Shown: positions 20,905 to 29,029, numbered from the stretch's first letter. The stretch: 64,000 nt of DNA from an uncultured Gammaproteobacteria bacterium (GCA_905479985.1 CAJQOM010000035.1:1-64000); one strand, 5' to 3'. The notes: a model not told the origin generated them from the letters alone. Numbers and translations: made by a program.

Positions 20905-21678
20905 ATGAAAACCGTCCTTATTTACACTTTTTCGTTTTTTGCTTTATTCATATCTGGGTGCGCCAAGGATAAAATCCCTGGTGTTTACCGTATTGATATT
21001 CAGCAGGGTAATGATATTACCCAAGATATGATTAGTCAGTTAAAACCAGGTATGACTAAAAATCAAGTGGCTTATGTCATGGGCACACCATTGATCATTG
21101 ATACTTTTCACCCAGACCGTTGGGATTATATTTATAGCTTCCACCCTGGTAACGGACAACGTGAACAACGTCGTATTACCATCTACTTTAAAGGTGAATC
21201 GTTAGACTATATTAACGGTGACACCCGTATCGTCGCCCGTGAAGAAATGCCTCAAACTGTTAAAGTTGATAGTAATGTTGTGGTGCCACTATCTGATAAA
21301 AAGGTTGGTTTGATAGCAGATATTAAAGAAAAAATTGGCCTCGAGGGTGATGACACCGTCGAAGATGCGGCAGACAAAGTGGACTTGTTTGAAGACCGCC
21401 CTATCCCTGTGCCAAGGCAATCAAAAGGTCTTATAGATCGCATTACCGGTTCGACCAGTGCTATTGAAACTGAAGAGACTATTCAGGACGTCGAAACTGA
21501 CAATAAACCTGGCTTACTAAAACGCTTTATCGGTTTAGGCAAGCAAGAAACCCTCGACGAAATTGATGCTGTTGAAATGCCCGATATTATTGAACCTGAC
21601 CCTGAGCCTGTTATTGACGAAGCTGACACGCCAGGGTTATTTCAACGCTTTAAAAATGCGGTCGGCCTAGGTGAGTAA
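20905..21678 (+). CDS. bamE: outer membrane assembly factor BamE with C-terminal extension
   Basis: Lipoprotein subunit of the BAM complex that inserts beta-barrel proteins. The 257-residue precursor has a lipobox (ALFISGC, Cys19) and a BamE core ending near residue 120 ([29 protein letters not shown]). The usual length is about 110-130, so roughly 130 residues are extra. The extension is acidic and contains four short related motifs at about 133-145, 173-182, 201-212 and 242-256, of the form G-L-(I/L/F)-x-x-(I/F). They look like amphipathic helices on a flexible acidic tether. Function of the extension unknown. Confidence 0.93.
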   Translation: MKTVLIYTFSFFALFISGCAKDKIPGVYRIDIQQGNDITQDMISQLKPGMTKNQVAYVMGTPLIIDTFHPDRWDYIYSFHPGNGQREQRRITIYFKGESLDYINGDTRIVAREEMPQTVKVDSNVVVPLSDKKVGLIADIKEKIGLEGDDTVEDAADKVDLFEDRPIPVPRQSKGLIDRITGSTSAIETEETIQDVETDNKPGLLKRFIGLGKQETLDEIDAVEMPDIIEPDPEPVIDEADTPGLFQRFKNAVGLGE

Positions 21679-21689
21679 GTTCACCTTTT
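21669..21689 (+). terminator. possible terminator overlapping the bamE stop
   Basis: AGGTGA and TCACCT form a 6-bp stem around a 6-nt loop, followed by TTT. The hairpin includes the bamE stop codon, and the convergent carbonic anhydrase gene ends just beyond. The T-tract is short, so efficiency is doubtful. Confidence 0.45.
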
Positions 21690-21692
21690 CGC

Positions 21693-22322
21693 TTAAGCTA
21701 CAGCCAAAAATTGGTCCCGTTCTGGATGATAACTGAATAATTCACCGATTCGCACATCAAAGTACCAACCGTGTAGGCTTAAGTTGCCTTGTTCGACTCG
21801 TTCTTTTATACAAGCAAAACTAAGCAAATTATCGAGTGAAACTAAAATAGCGGCTTGTTCACAGGCTGTTAGCTGTTCCGCCGTTTCATGTTCTGCATGA
21901 CTGACTTTTACTTTATCTTTAGCCCCTTTCGCAATCGAAACCCATGGGTGAATGAATTGCGAGGCTGTTGTACCGTCATCATGCCAGAATGCTTGTATTC
22001 CACCGCAATTGGCATGGCCCATTACGATAATATTTTCTACTTGCAAATGGTTATCGGCAAACTCTAAAGCTGCGCTTGTACCATGATAATGCCCAACGCT
22101 TTCCCAAGGTGGCACTAAGTTAGCGACATTGCGTACAATAAATAAATCCTCAGGATCACAATCCATCAGAATCGCAGGATCGACACGTGAGTCACAGCAT
22201 GCAATCATTAATGTTTTGACAGGTTGACCTTCTTTCATGCTGGCATATAAACGTCGATCATCACCAAAATATTGCTGCTGGAAACGTTTGAAACCACCAA
22301 TTAATTTTTTTGTACTCGCCAT
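21693..22322 (-). CDS. can: beta-class carbonic anhydrase
   Basis: Zinc enzyme interconverting CO2 and bicarbonate. The product is about 209 residues from the ATG at 22322 and shows the beta-class metal site: MIACCDSRVDP and GHANCGGIQAF, plus VRNVANLVPP. The frame continues to an ATG at 22394, but that codon lies inside the terminator hairpin of the upstream repeat-protein gene, so I choose the internal start. The region before 22322 (AAGATGAAAGA) is only a modest ribosome binding site. Confidence 0.95.
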   Translation of the reverse strand: MASTKKLIGGFKRFQQQYFGDDRRLYASMKEGQPVKTLMIACCDSRVDPAILMDCDPEDLFIVRNVANLVPPWESVGHYHGTSAALEFADNHLQVENIIVMGHANCGGIQAFWHDDGTTASQFIHPWVSIAKGAKDKVKVSHAEHETAEQLTACEQAAILVSLDNLLSFACIKERVEQGNLSLHGWYFDVRIGELFSYHPERDQFLAVA

Positions 22323-22369
22323 TCTTTCATCTTTTTTTCTATTGCGTTCGAATAAGTCGTCGGACAATA

Positions 22370-22405
22370 AAAAGCTATCGCTGCAATGTTGCAACGATAG
22401 CTTTT
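22370..22405 (-). terminator. terminator of the WYEAN-repeat gene
   Basis: On the minus strand AAAAGCTATCG pairs perfectly with CGATAGCTTTT over 11 bp, the loop contains a further partial TTGCA/TGCAA match, and the stem is followed by TTTTTATT. It lies 43 bp past the repeat-protein stop and before the carbonic anhydrase start, so the two genes are separate transcription units at least in part. Confidence 0.85.
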
Positions 22406-22447
22406 AGATAATACGTTTAGCTTAAGTTTGTTAGCTTAAGCATTTGA

Positions 22448-23590
22448 TTATTTTTCTTGATTATCACGTGCCAATTTAGCGCTGGCATCAAACCATTTCT
22501 GTTTAACGCTGCGTTTTCTGGCTAAGGCTATATTGGCCTCATACCATTTTTTCTTTACGTCGGCATGTGAATCGACCGTGGTATTAGCTTCATACCATGG
22601 CTTATTACTCTTTGCTGCTCGCGTTGCAGCCAAATTGGCCTCATACCATTTCTTCTTCACATCGGCATGTGGATCTGCTGTTAAATTGGCTTCATACCAT
22701 GGCACAGCATCGTCATTACCTGCTGATGCTTGATTGGCTTCGTACCACTTCTCCCGTGTTGCTCTCACATTTGATAGCGCAACTGCCAAATTGGCTTCAT
22801 ACCATTTTTTCTTGGTATCAACATGCTGTTGCATATTGGCTTCATACCAAGGTGTTTCAACTTCTACTGCCGGCAGTGAAGCTGCTTCATACCACTTGTT
22901 TTGGTTCGCTCGAGCAGATCGAGTATTGGCTTCATACCATTTATTATTAATTTGTTTTTCTTTCGCTAATGCCAGATTAGCTTCATACCACTTTTTCTTC
23001 ACATCGGCATGTGGGTCAACAACCATATTGGCTTCATACCAAGGTTTACTTTTTCTGGCATGACGGGCTGCTTCCAAGTTAGCCTCAAACCACCGCTGTT
23101 TGGTATCACTGACTTTTTCATCATTGAACTCATACCAATGCTTTTCTGTTTTAGTATTATCTAGATTAGCCTCATACCACTTTTCTTGGCTTTCTCGTGC
23201 CGCTTCTAAGTTAGCTTGATACCATTTTTTCTTGATATCAGCATGCGCGCCAGCCTGCGTATTGGCTTCATACCACGGTGTTGACGCTGTGGCGGCTTGC
23301 TGTTGATTAGCCTCATACCACTTTTGTCTTGTCGCTTTAACAGAGGTGACCGCCGCTTTTAAGTTGGCTTCGTACCACTTTTTCTTAGTATCTAAATGTT
23401 TACTCATATTTGCTTCATACCAAGGTGCTCCTGTCGCCTTTGTTGGTACGCTATTCGCTTCATACCATGGCGTCACTGTTATTTCAGAAGGTGCGGCTCG
23501 ATTAGCCTGATACCATTTTTTAGCTTTTTTTGGTTCTTTCCGTTGCTGATTACCGGCCCATTTTGTGTTGATATCTATCGTTGTACTCAT
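22448..23590 (-). CDS. WYEAN-repeat protein, unknown family
   Basis: I do not recognise this protein. It is 380 residues with no signal peptide, no membrane segment and no cysteine. From W26 to W366 there are 22 copies of a motif (K/P)-W-(Y/F)-(E/Q/D)-A-(N/S), most exactly W-Y-E-A-N, plus a degenerate KWAGN at residues 10-14. W-to-W distances are mostly 15 or 17 (range 14-19). Copies after KK tend to be followed by L and an Ala-rich, helix-like stretch; copies after P follow polar linkers, often containing HADVKKK. Tryptophan makes up about 6% of residues. Codons vary synonymously between copies (GCC/GCT, GAA/GAG, TAT/TAC, AAT/AAC), so the protein sequence is conserved, not merely the DNA. 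The start has AGGAGG at ideal spacing and a strong terminator follows. A cytoplasmic ligand- or RNA-binding scaffold or a multi-core peptide precursor are both possible; no modification enzyme is adjacent. Confidence 0.9.
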   Translation of the reverse strand: MSTTIDINTKWAGNQQRKEPKKAKKWYQANRAAPSEITVTPWYEANSVPTKATGAPWYEANMSKHLDTKKKWYEANLKAAVTSVKATRQKWYEANQQQAATASTPWYEANTQAGAHADIKKKWYQANLEAARESQEKWYEANLDNTKTEKHWYEFNDEKVSDTKQRWFEANLEAARHARKSKPWYEANMVVDPHADVKKKWYEANLALAKEKQINNKWYEANTRSARANQNKWYEAASLPAVEVETPWYEANMQQHVDTKKKWYEANLAVALSNVRATREKWYEANQASAGNDDAVPWYEANLTADPHADVKKKWYEANLAATRAAKSNKPWYEANTTVDSHADVKKKWYEANIALARKRSVKQKWFDASAKLARDNQEK

Positions 23591-23643
23591 CGTATAATCC
23601 TCCTGAAATAGATTATTACCCCAAGTTGATAGTACCTAAACAT

Positions 23644-23667
23644 CACATAAACAACAACTTTTATGTG
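23644..23667. promoter_or_regulatory. inverted repeat upstream of the WYEAN-repeat gene
   Basis: CACATAAA and TTTATGTG form a perfect 8-bp inverted repeat with an 8-nt spacer, in the 101-bp gap between the small exported-protein gene and the repeat-protein gene. There is no T-tract on the minus strand, so an operator or a leader RNA hairpin is more likely than a terminator. Confidence 0.5.
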
Positions 23668-23691
23668 GTTTAAAGTACGCCTAAGCCCCTA

Positions 23692-24111
23692 CTATTCAAA
23701 GCATTGTTTCTCTGCTTTTATCTGTTGTAACAAGGCGATACGCTCTTCAACTAAGAGCATTCTACGTTGCTCTTTTTCCTCTACTGTTGCTGAGTACCCT
23801 AAGTACGCCACACCTGCTAAACCTTGGACGACAGGGATAAAGTCCAATGTCACCATTGCTGCTGCCACTTTATTAGCATCATCTTCATAAAAAGGCGCTT
23901 TGTAGGTGTAGCGATAAGGTTGCATGTTTCTGATTGTATTGTCTAAACCGACACAACTCAATTGCTCAACTTGTTCATTACGTTCTATCACGGGTGGTTC
24001 AAAATAAATCGGCTCTAGTGGCACACCCGGTAATGTTAATGCTTGAGATGCTGACCCTAACCCTTGTAATACGGTTAGGCTGACTGCCATTATTATTGGT
24101 TTTAATCGCAT
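23692..24111 (-). CDS. small exported protein of unknown function
   Basis: I do not recognise the family. The 139-residue precursor starts MRLKPIIMAVSLTVLQ and has a typical signal peptide with likely cleavage after SASQA. The mature part has a Pro-rich start (LPGVPLEPIYFEPP), two cysteines (LSCVGLD and the C-terminal KQCFE) that could form a disulfide, a hydrophobic small-residue segment (VVQGLAGVAYLGYS) that could be a membrane contact, and a charged C-terminal helix. It is 101 bp upstream of the WYEAN-repeat gene on the same strand and may be co-transcribed with it. Confidence 0.75.
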   Translation of the reverse strand: MRLKPIIMAVSLTVLQGLGSASQALTLPGVPLEPIYFEPPVIERNEQVEQLSCVGLDNTIRNMQPYRYTYKAPFYEDDANKVAAAMVTLDFIPVVQGLAGVAYLGYSATVEEKEQRRMLLVEERIALLQQIKAEKQCFE

Positions 24112-24289
24112 CCTATCTTCTCCTCAATTCATTTAATTAATAAGATCATCGGCATAAAATCACAAATTTCCAGCTTTAACTCATTTTTTGTTATTTCAAT
24201 TCAATTAACCAGATGTCAGACATAGCTCATAGTTTTGACTTTTCATTTGCCATACTATGACCAGTAAATTCAATTAATGGAGTTTAACA

Positions 24290-24598
24290 GTGGTTGATGA
24301 AGTATATGATGAAAAACGCGGCTTTGTCAGAATGACTGTTGATACTTTGGTCACGTTTACCCTAAAAGGTAAAGGCGATACAGCGTATCATGGGACGAGT
24401 CAAAACTTAAGTGCTACCGGGCTCTCTATGACAACAGAAACAGGGATGACTATCGGTGATGACGTTGAATTAATTATGAATTCTAGCGACAACAAATTCC
24501 CCCCTTTTGTGGCCGAAGGCACTGTTGTTCGTTCTATCGCTGATGAAACGAACGCTGATCTTTACCTTGTCTCTATTTCACTAACGAAAACACATTAA
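24290..24598 (+). CDS. PilZ-domain protein
   Basis: Predicted c-di-GMP-responsive or PilZ-fold adaptor of 102 residues. It has the N-terminal basic region (KRGFVRMTV) and the SQNLSATGLSMTTE segment typical of PilZ domains (D/N-x-S-x-x-G). The canonical RxxxR is only partly evident (KRGFVR), so nucleotide binding is uncertain. The start is GTG, preceded by GGAG with 7 nt spacing. The region upstream (24112-24289) holds its promoter. A large GGDEF/EAL protein at 50.7-54.0 kb shows that c-di-GMP signalling exists in this organism. Confidence 0.8.
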   Translation: MVDEVYDEKRGFVRMTVDTLVTFTLKGKGDTAYHGTSQNLSATGLSMTTETGMTIGDDVELIMNSSDNKFPPFVAEGTVVRSIADETNADLYLVSISLTKTH

Positions 24599-24608
24599 AC
24601 AACGCTAT

Positions 24609-25247
24609 TTATAATCGATAGCTTGCCGCTATCATGACCTTCGATACTAAAGACATGGTATGTTTAATCGATTGAGGTAAGTCTACACCACCTGCTGATA
24701 TCGCCATTGCTCTGTGATGGGCTTCATCTTCTCGCATTTGCTCAAGGATGGCGCGGCTTTTGGTATCTTCAGCACTTAACGTGTCTAGATGTTGTTCTAA
24801 ATGCTTAACCACTTGCGCTTCGGTTTCTGCAACGAAACCCAAACTCCATTTATCACCCACTTTACCTGCTGTAGCGCCTAGCGCTAATGATCCTGCATAC
24901 CATAATGGGTTGAAAACGCTGGTTCGCCCCCCTAATTGATGGACTCGCTGTTCACACCAAGCTAGATGGTCACTTTCTTCCATTGCAGCTTGTGCCATTG
25001 ACTCTCTTACTTCGGGTAATTTCGCCGTTAATGCTTGGCCTTGATATAGAGCCTGCGCTGAGACTTCTCCGGCATGGTTAATGCGCATTAAACGCATTGA
25101 TTCTGTTTGCTGTGCTTCTGATAAGTTGGGTTCTACCAGATCATTACCGGGTATTGGTCTGTCACTGACCTCGGGTTTACCCAATAGTGTTTTTAGCGTT
25201 TTGTCACATTCAATGACCAAACTATCGATGAAATTAAGATGTCGCAT
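24609..25247 (-). CDS. coq7: 2-polyprenyl-3-methyl-6-methoxy-1,4-benzoquinone monooxygenase
   Basis: Diiron hydroxylase of the last ring hydroxylation in ubiquinone synthesis, an alternative to the flavin enzyme UbiF. The 212-residue product has the ferritin-like diiron ligands in MRINHAGEVSAQALYQGQ, EESDHLAWCEQR, ETEAQVVKHLEQH and EDEAHHRAMA. It converges with the PilZ gene. Confidence 0.94.
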   Translation of the reverse strand: MRHLNFIDSLVIECDKTLKTLLGKPEVSDRPIPGNDLVEPNLSEAQQTESMRLMRINHAGEVSAQALYQGQALTAKLPEVRESMAQAAMEESDHLAWCEQRVHQLGGRTSVFNPLWYAGSLALGATAGKVGDKWSLGFVAETEAQVVKHLEQHLDTLSAEDTKSRAILEQMREDEAHHRAMAISAGGVDLPQSIKHTMSLVSKVMIAASYRL

Positions 25248-25280
25248 CGCATCATTATATAGTAGAGACGACGACTTATT

Positions 25281-26237
25281 CTAGACTACGCCACGTTCAA
25301 AGAAATCTTCTAATGTGGCTGCCAGCTCTTGAGGTTGGAATTTAGGGACATAAGCATCGGCACCCACGTTTTTACCCATACTTTGATTCGCTACGGCTGT
25401 TAAGGACGAATGCATAACAACGGGTAAGTGCTTCAGCCTAGGATCTGATTTAATTTTTTGTGTTAATACATAACCATCCATTTCTGGCATTTCAACATCG
25501 GTTAACACTAATTGGATCTCATCCATGATATCGGTACCCGCGTCTTCACACCGCGTTGCCATTTTATCTAATTCATTCCAGGCCTTGGCACCATTAACAT
25601 TCTGAATATATTTCACGCCCATGTGTTCAAGTGTTGTAGTAATTTGTTTCCGGGCAATGGCTGAGTCATCAGCAAATAGGATAGTATAGGTTTTATCCGC
25701 ATTCAATTTCTGGATGTTTTCTAGTTTCATATCTTCATAGAAACCACCCGCATCAGCCAGTACTTTTTCAACATCCATGATCATCACTAAGCGTTCATCA
25801 TCGAGCTCTGATACGGCTGTGACCAGACCACCTAATCGCTTCGATAGTAACGGTGGCGGCTCTTTTACTTGCCCCCAGTTCAAACGTTGAATCGTATCAA
25901 CTGCAGCGACTAAGAAGCCTTGAACGTGGGTATTGTATTCGGTAATCATCAGGATTCTAGGTTCATCAGCTGATTGTAAGTTACAAAATTTTTGTAAATT
26001 AATAATCGGTACCATATCACCTCGGAGGCTAACAAAGCCTTCCACCCCTTCTGGCATTTCTGGTGCGGTGGTAATGTCGGGAACATTCAGAACTTCTCGC
26101 ACTTTAAATACATTAATGCCGAATACTTCGTTACGACCTGTTTCGTCATTTGTCCCTAGATTAAACAGCAATACCTCTAGATGATTGGTTCCTGCTAGTT
26201 TGGTTCTTTCATCAATCGAGTCTATTAGATTAGCCAT
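25281..26237 (-). CDS. cheV: chemotaxis protein CheV (CheW-receiver fusion)
   Basis: Adaptor coupling chemoreceptors to CheA. The 318-residue product has an N-terminal CheW-like domain (LLFNLG, EGFVSLRGDMVPIINL) to about residue 160, then a response-regulator receiver domain with the phospho-acceptor aspartate in LVLTDVEMPEMDGY and the lysine in AYVPKF. It stands alone, without other che genes in the window. Confidence 0.95.
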   Translation of the reverse strand: MANLIDSIDERTKLAGTNHLEVLLFNLGTNDETGRNEVFGINVFKVREVLNVPDITTAPEMPEGVEGFVSLRGDMVPIINLQKFCNLQSADEPRILMITEYNTHVQGFLVAAVDTIQRLNWGQVKEPPPLLSKRLGGLVTAVSELDDERLVMIMDVEKVLADAGGFYEDMKLENIQKLNADKTYTILFADDSAIARKQITTTLEHMGVKYIQNVNGAKAWNELDKMATRCEDAGTDIMDEIQLVLTDVEMPEMDGYVLTQKIKSDPRLKHLPVVMHSSLTAVANQSMGKNVGADAYVPKFQPQELAATLEDFFERGVV

Positions 26238-26567
26238 AATGTTCTTAAATTCCTAAAGCATTAACGTCAAAAGTTTCAATAAGGTCTTTTATAGTGTGTT
26301 CTCTATCGAGGGTCAACCATCTTGTTCCGTTATCGGCATAAAGGGCCTAGTTCATTAGCAAAAAGGTGAATTATTCGACAATTTTGTCGACTTTTTTAAC
26401 TTATTCATCATATTGAAAACGTACGCTTATCAAATTGGTTTAAAACCAAAAATCCACTTCGAGTGTTAAATAAACGTTAGAATAGGCTCAGTCCGTTTTA
26501 TTAATTTTTTACACTATCTTGGCTTATCTGTTTTGAACGATATCCCCTGTAATGAGATCACACCGCT
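26238..26567. other. intergenic region between cheV and rnr
   Basis: This 330-bp AT-rich gap separates divergent cheV (-) and rnr (+) and should contain both promoters. The one structured element seen is TCGACAATTTTGTCGA (26375-26390), a 7-bp inverted repeat around 2 nt, followed by CTTTTTT. No gene or convincing RNA is visible. Confidence 0.6.
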
Positions 26568-28733
26568 ATGTCGGAAAAAAAAGTGCATGACCCCTTTTCA
26601 ACGCGTGAAGCAGAAAACTACGATAATCCGATTCCAAGCCGGGAATTCATTCTAGAATTATTACAGCAAAATGACCAGCCACTAACTCGCCGTAGTATCG
26701 GTAAATTACTTGGTTTGTCAGGTGAAGAACAAACTGAAGCCTTACGTCGTCGGTTAAGAGCGATGGAAAGAGATGGCCAATTACACCGTAACCGTAAAAG
26801 TGCTTATGGTGTAATGTCGAAGATGAATTTGGTCACTGGCCGTATTATGGGTCATCAAGATGGTTTCGGTTTCTTAATCCCTGATGAGGGTGGTGAAGAC
26901 TTATTTTTAGGCCAACGTGAAATGCAGATTGCCTTACATGGTGACCGCGCTGTTGCCCGTGTCACGGGTATTGACCGCCGTGGGCGTAAAGAAGGCGCCA
27001 TCGTTGAAATTATTAAACATGCTAATGAGCGTATTGTCGGCCGCTTGCTCTCAGATGCCGGCATTTATTATCTGATTCCTAATAACCGACGTATCAGCCA
27101 AGACATTATGGTGCCACCCGACAAATTAATGGCGGCCAAACCTGGACAAATCGTCGAAATTGAAATTACTGATCATCCCAATCGACACCGTTCTCCTCTG
27201 GGGCAGGTTGTCACTGTTTTAGGCGACCATATGGCGCCGGGTATGGAAATTGATATCGCCTTACGTGACTTCGAGTTGCCACATGCTTGGTCTCCAGAAG
27301 CCTTAAAGCAAGCTGAATCTTACGGTGAGAAAATCCCTGAAACAGCGATTGATGGCCGTCTTGATTTACGTCATTTACCTTTACTCACCATCGATGGTGA
27401 AGATGCCCGTGACTTTGATGATGCCGTTCATGCTGAAGCGATAGAGGGTGGTTGGCGGTTATGGGTTGCTATTGCAGATGTGTCCTATTACGTGACGCCT
27501 GATAGCGTGCTTGACCAAGATGCGCAAGAACGTGGGACATCCGTCTATTTCCCAAGCCAAGTCATTCCAATGTTGCCAGAAGCTTTGTCTAATGGCTTGT
27601 GCTCTCTCAACCCTGATGTTGATCGTTTATGCATGGTTTGTGAGATGACGATTGATAGCGATGGGCGATTGACATCACATCAGTTTCATCAAGGTGTGAT
27701 GAACTCAAAAGCCCGACTCACTTATACTCAAGTTGCGGCTATGTTGGTCGACAACGATGCTGAATTACGGTCGCAATATCAAGCGGTCTTACCTGGTTTG
27801 GAAACGATGCATGGCTTATATAAAGCGATGCTCTCTGCCAGACACCAACGTGGTGCCATTGATTTTGAATTAACGGAAACCCAATTTTTATTTGATAGTA
27901 ACCGTAAAATTGAAGCCATTGTGCCGCGCGAACGTAATGATGCCCATCGTTTAATCGAAGAGTTTATGGTCGCCGCCAATGTGTCTGCTGCACAGTTTCT
28001 ATTAAGTAAAGAACTGCCGGCACTGTACCGTGTCCATGAGACCCCTTCTGCTGAAAAATTATCTGGCTTACGTGAGTTTTTATCTGAGTTGGGCTTATCT
28101 CTCGGTGGTGGCGATGAGCCGTCACCCAGTGACTATGCTCGTTTGCTCAGTGCTGCTCACCAGCGCCAAGATGCGCACCTCCTACAAACCGTCATGCTGC
28201 GTAGTATGAAGCAAGCAATGTATCACCCGGAGAATGTCGGCCACTTTGGTTTGTCATTAGAGGCTTACGCGCATTTCACGTCACCTATTCGACGTTATCC
28301 TGATTTATTAGTCCACCGCGCAATTTGCCATCTCATTAACAACAAGAAAGCCAGTAAATGGGCCTATTCACATGAAGATATGGTGCAACTAGGCGACCAC
28401 TGTTCAATGGCGAGTCGGCGTGCTGATGAGGCAACACGTGATGTCAGCGATTGGTTGAAATGTGAGTTTATGCAAGATCACGTTGGTGAAAGCTATGATG
28501 GCGTCATTAGCGGTGTGACCAGTTTCGGGTTATTTGTAGAGCTCAGCGATATCTATATTGAAGGTTTGGTTCATATCACAGCATTAAAAAATGATTATTA
28601 CGAATTTGATGCCTCTGGTCACCGTTTAACCGGTGAGCGCACCAGAATGGTCTATCGTTTAGCCGATAAAATACGCGTTAAAGTGGTGCGTGTTGACTTA
28701 GATGAAAAGAAAATTGATTTAGAATTGGCTTAA
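26568..28733 (+). CDS. rnr: ribonuclease R
   Basis: Processive 3'-5' exoribonuclease degrading structured RNA. The 721-residue product has a winged-helix N-terminal domain (QPLTRRSIGKLLGL), cold-shock domains (GRIMGHQDGFGFLIPDEGG), the RNB catalytic domain with clustered aspartates in DGEDARDFDDAVH, the AYAHFTSPIRRYPDL motif and a C-terminal S1 domain (YDGVISGVTSFGLFVEL). It ends right after the S1 domain at DLELA, lacking the basic tail of about 70-90 residues found in enterobacterial RNase R. tRNA-His follows about 100 bp later. Confidence 0.95.
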   Translation: MSEKKVHDPFSTREAENYDNPIPSREFILELLQQNDQPLTRRSIGKLLGLSGEEQTEALRRRLRAMERDGQLHRNRKSAYGVMSKMNLVTGRIMGHQDGFGFLIPDEGGEDLFLGQREMQIALHGDRAVARVTGIDRRGRKEGAIVEIIKHANERIVGRLLSDAGIYYLIPNNRRISQDIMVPPDKLMAAKPGQIVEIEITDHPNRHRSPLGQVVTVLGDHMAPGMEIDIALRDFELPHAWSPEALKQAESYGEKIPETAIDGRLDLRHLPLLTIDGEDARDFDDAVHAEAIEGGWRLWVAIADVSYYVTPDSVLDQDAQERGTSVYFPSQVIPMLPEALSNGLCSLNPDVDRLCMVCEMTIDSDGRLTSHQFHQGVMNSKARLTYTQVAAMLVDNDAELRSQYQAVLPGLETMHGLYKAMLSARHQRGAIDFELTETQFLFDSNRKIEAIVPRERNDAHRLIEEFMVAANVSAAQFLLSKELPALYRVHETPSAEKLSGLREFLSELGLSLGGGDEPSPSDYARLLSAAHQRQDAHLLQTVMLRSMKQAMYHPENVGHFGLSLEAYAHFTSPIRRYPDLLVHRAICHLINNKKASKWAYSHEDMVQLGDHCSMASRRADEATRDVSDWLKCEFMQDHVGESYDGVISGVTSFGLFVELSDIYIEGLVHITALKNDYYEFDASGHRLTGERTRMVYRLADKIRVKVVRVDLDEKKIDLELA

Positions 28734-28747
28734 ATATCAACTTTCCC

Positions 28748-28775
28748 TTGACCAGAGAAATAAAGGCAGTAGAAT
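28748..28775 (+). promoter_or_regulatory. promoter of tRNA-His
   Basis: TTGACC (28748-28753) and TAGAAT (28770-28775) are near-consensus sigma-70 hexamers 16 bp apart, 54 bp ahead of the tRNA. No terminator is seen between rnr and this site. Confidence 0.65.
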
Positions 28776-28829
28776 TACCCGCTTGCCAAACGGTTGCTGG
28801 GATTATCTGAATTCTGGTTCATCACGATG

Positions 28830-28905
28830 GTGAGTGTAGCTCAGTTGGTAGAGCCCCGGATTGTGATTCCGGTGGTCGTGGGTTCGAGCCCCATCACTCA
28901 CCCCA
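28830..28905 (+). tRNA. tRNA-His (GTG)
   Basis: Acceptor strands GTGAGTG (28830-28836) and CACTCAC (28895-28901) pair fully. The anticodon GTG is at 28863-28865 in a TTGTGAT loop, the T-loop is GGTTCGAGCC, and CCA is encoded at 28903-28905. A G at 28829 and C at 28902 provide the G-1:C73 pair specific to tRNA-His. The 3' half (from 28859) is the attachment site of the adjoining integrated element, which preserves the tRNA sequence. Confidence 0.97.
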
Positions 28906-28907
28906 TT
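28859..28907 (+). repeat. attL: 3' half of tRNA-His
   Basis: 49 bp identical to 36298-36346. It begins in the anticodon stem of tRNA-His and ends 2 bp past the encoded CCA. The flanks differ on both sides, defining the core. Confidence 0.95.
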
Positions 28908-29029
28908 TTACTTTACCTAAAAGTAACCTCGGAACAAAGACTTACAAATCTCAAGTTAGTTGAAATCGACTTACCGTCTTTATCAATTTACTGCACAGGT
29001 GCAAGCCGAGTGCAAAACTGGAGAATAGT

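Noticed and set aside
22323-22394. N-terminal extension of the carbonic anhydrase
   Set aside because: The upstream ATG lies within the terminator hairpin of the preceding gene and the extra residues do not match beta carbonic anhydrases.
22533-23063. Plus-strand open frames rich in ASYHFF over the WYEAN gene
   Set aside because: They are antisense shadows created by the repeated codons of the minus-strand gene and lack starts with ribosome binding sites.
22448-23590. Regular repeats of about 12-15 bp every 45-57 bp, looking like a CRISPR array
   Set aside because: Repeats are imperfect with third-position changes, spacer lengths are multiples of three, and one frame stays open throughout with a good ribosome binding site. 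It is a coding repeat; no cas genes are nearby.
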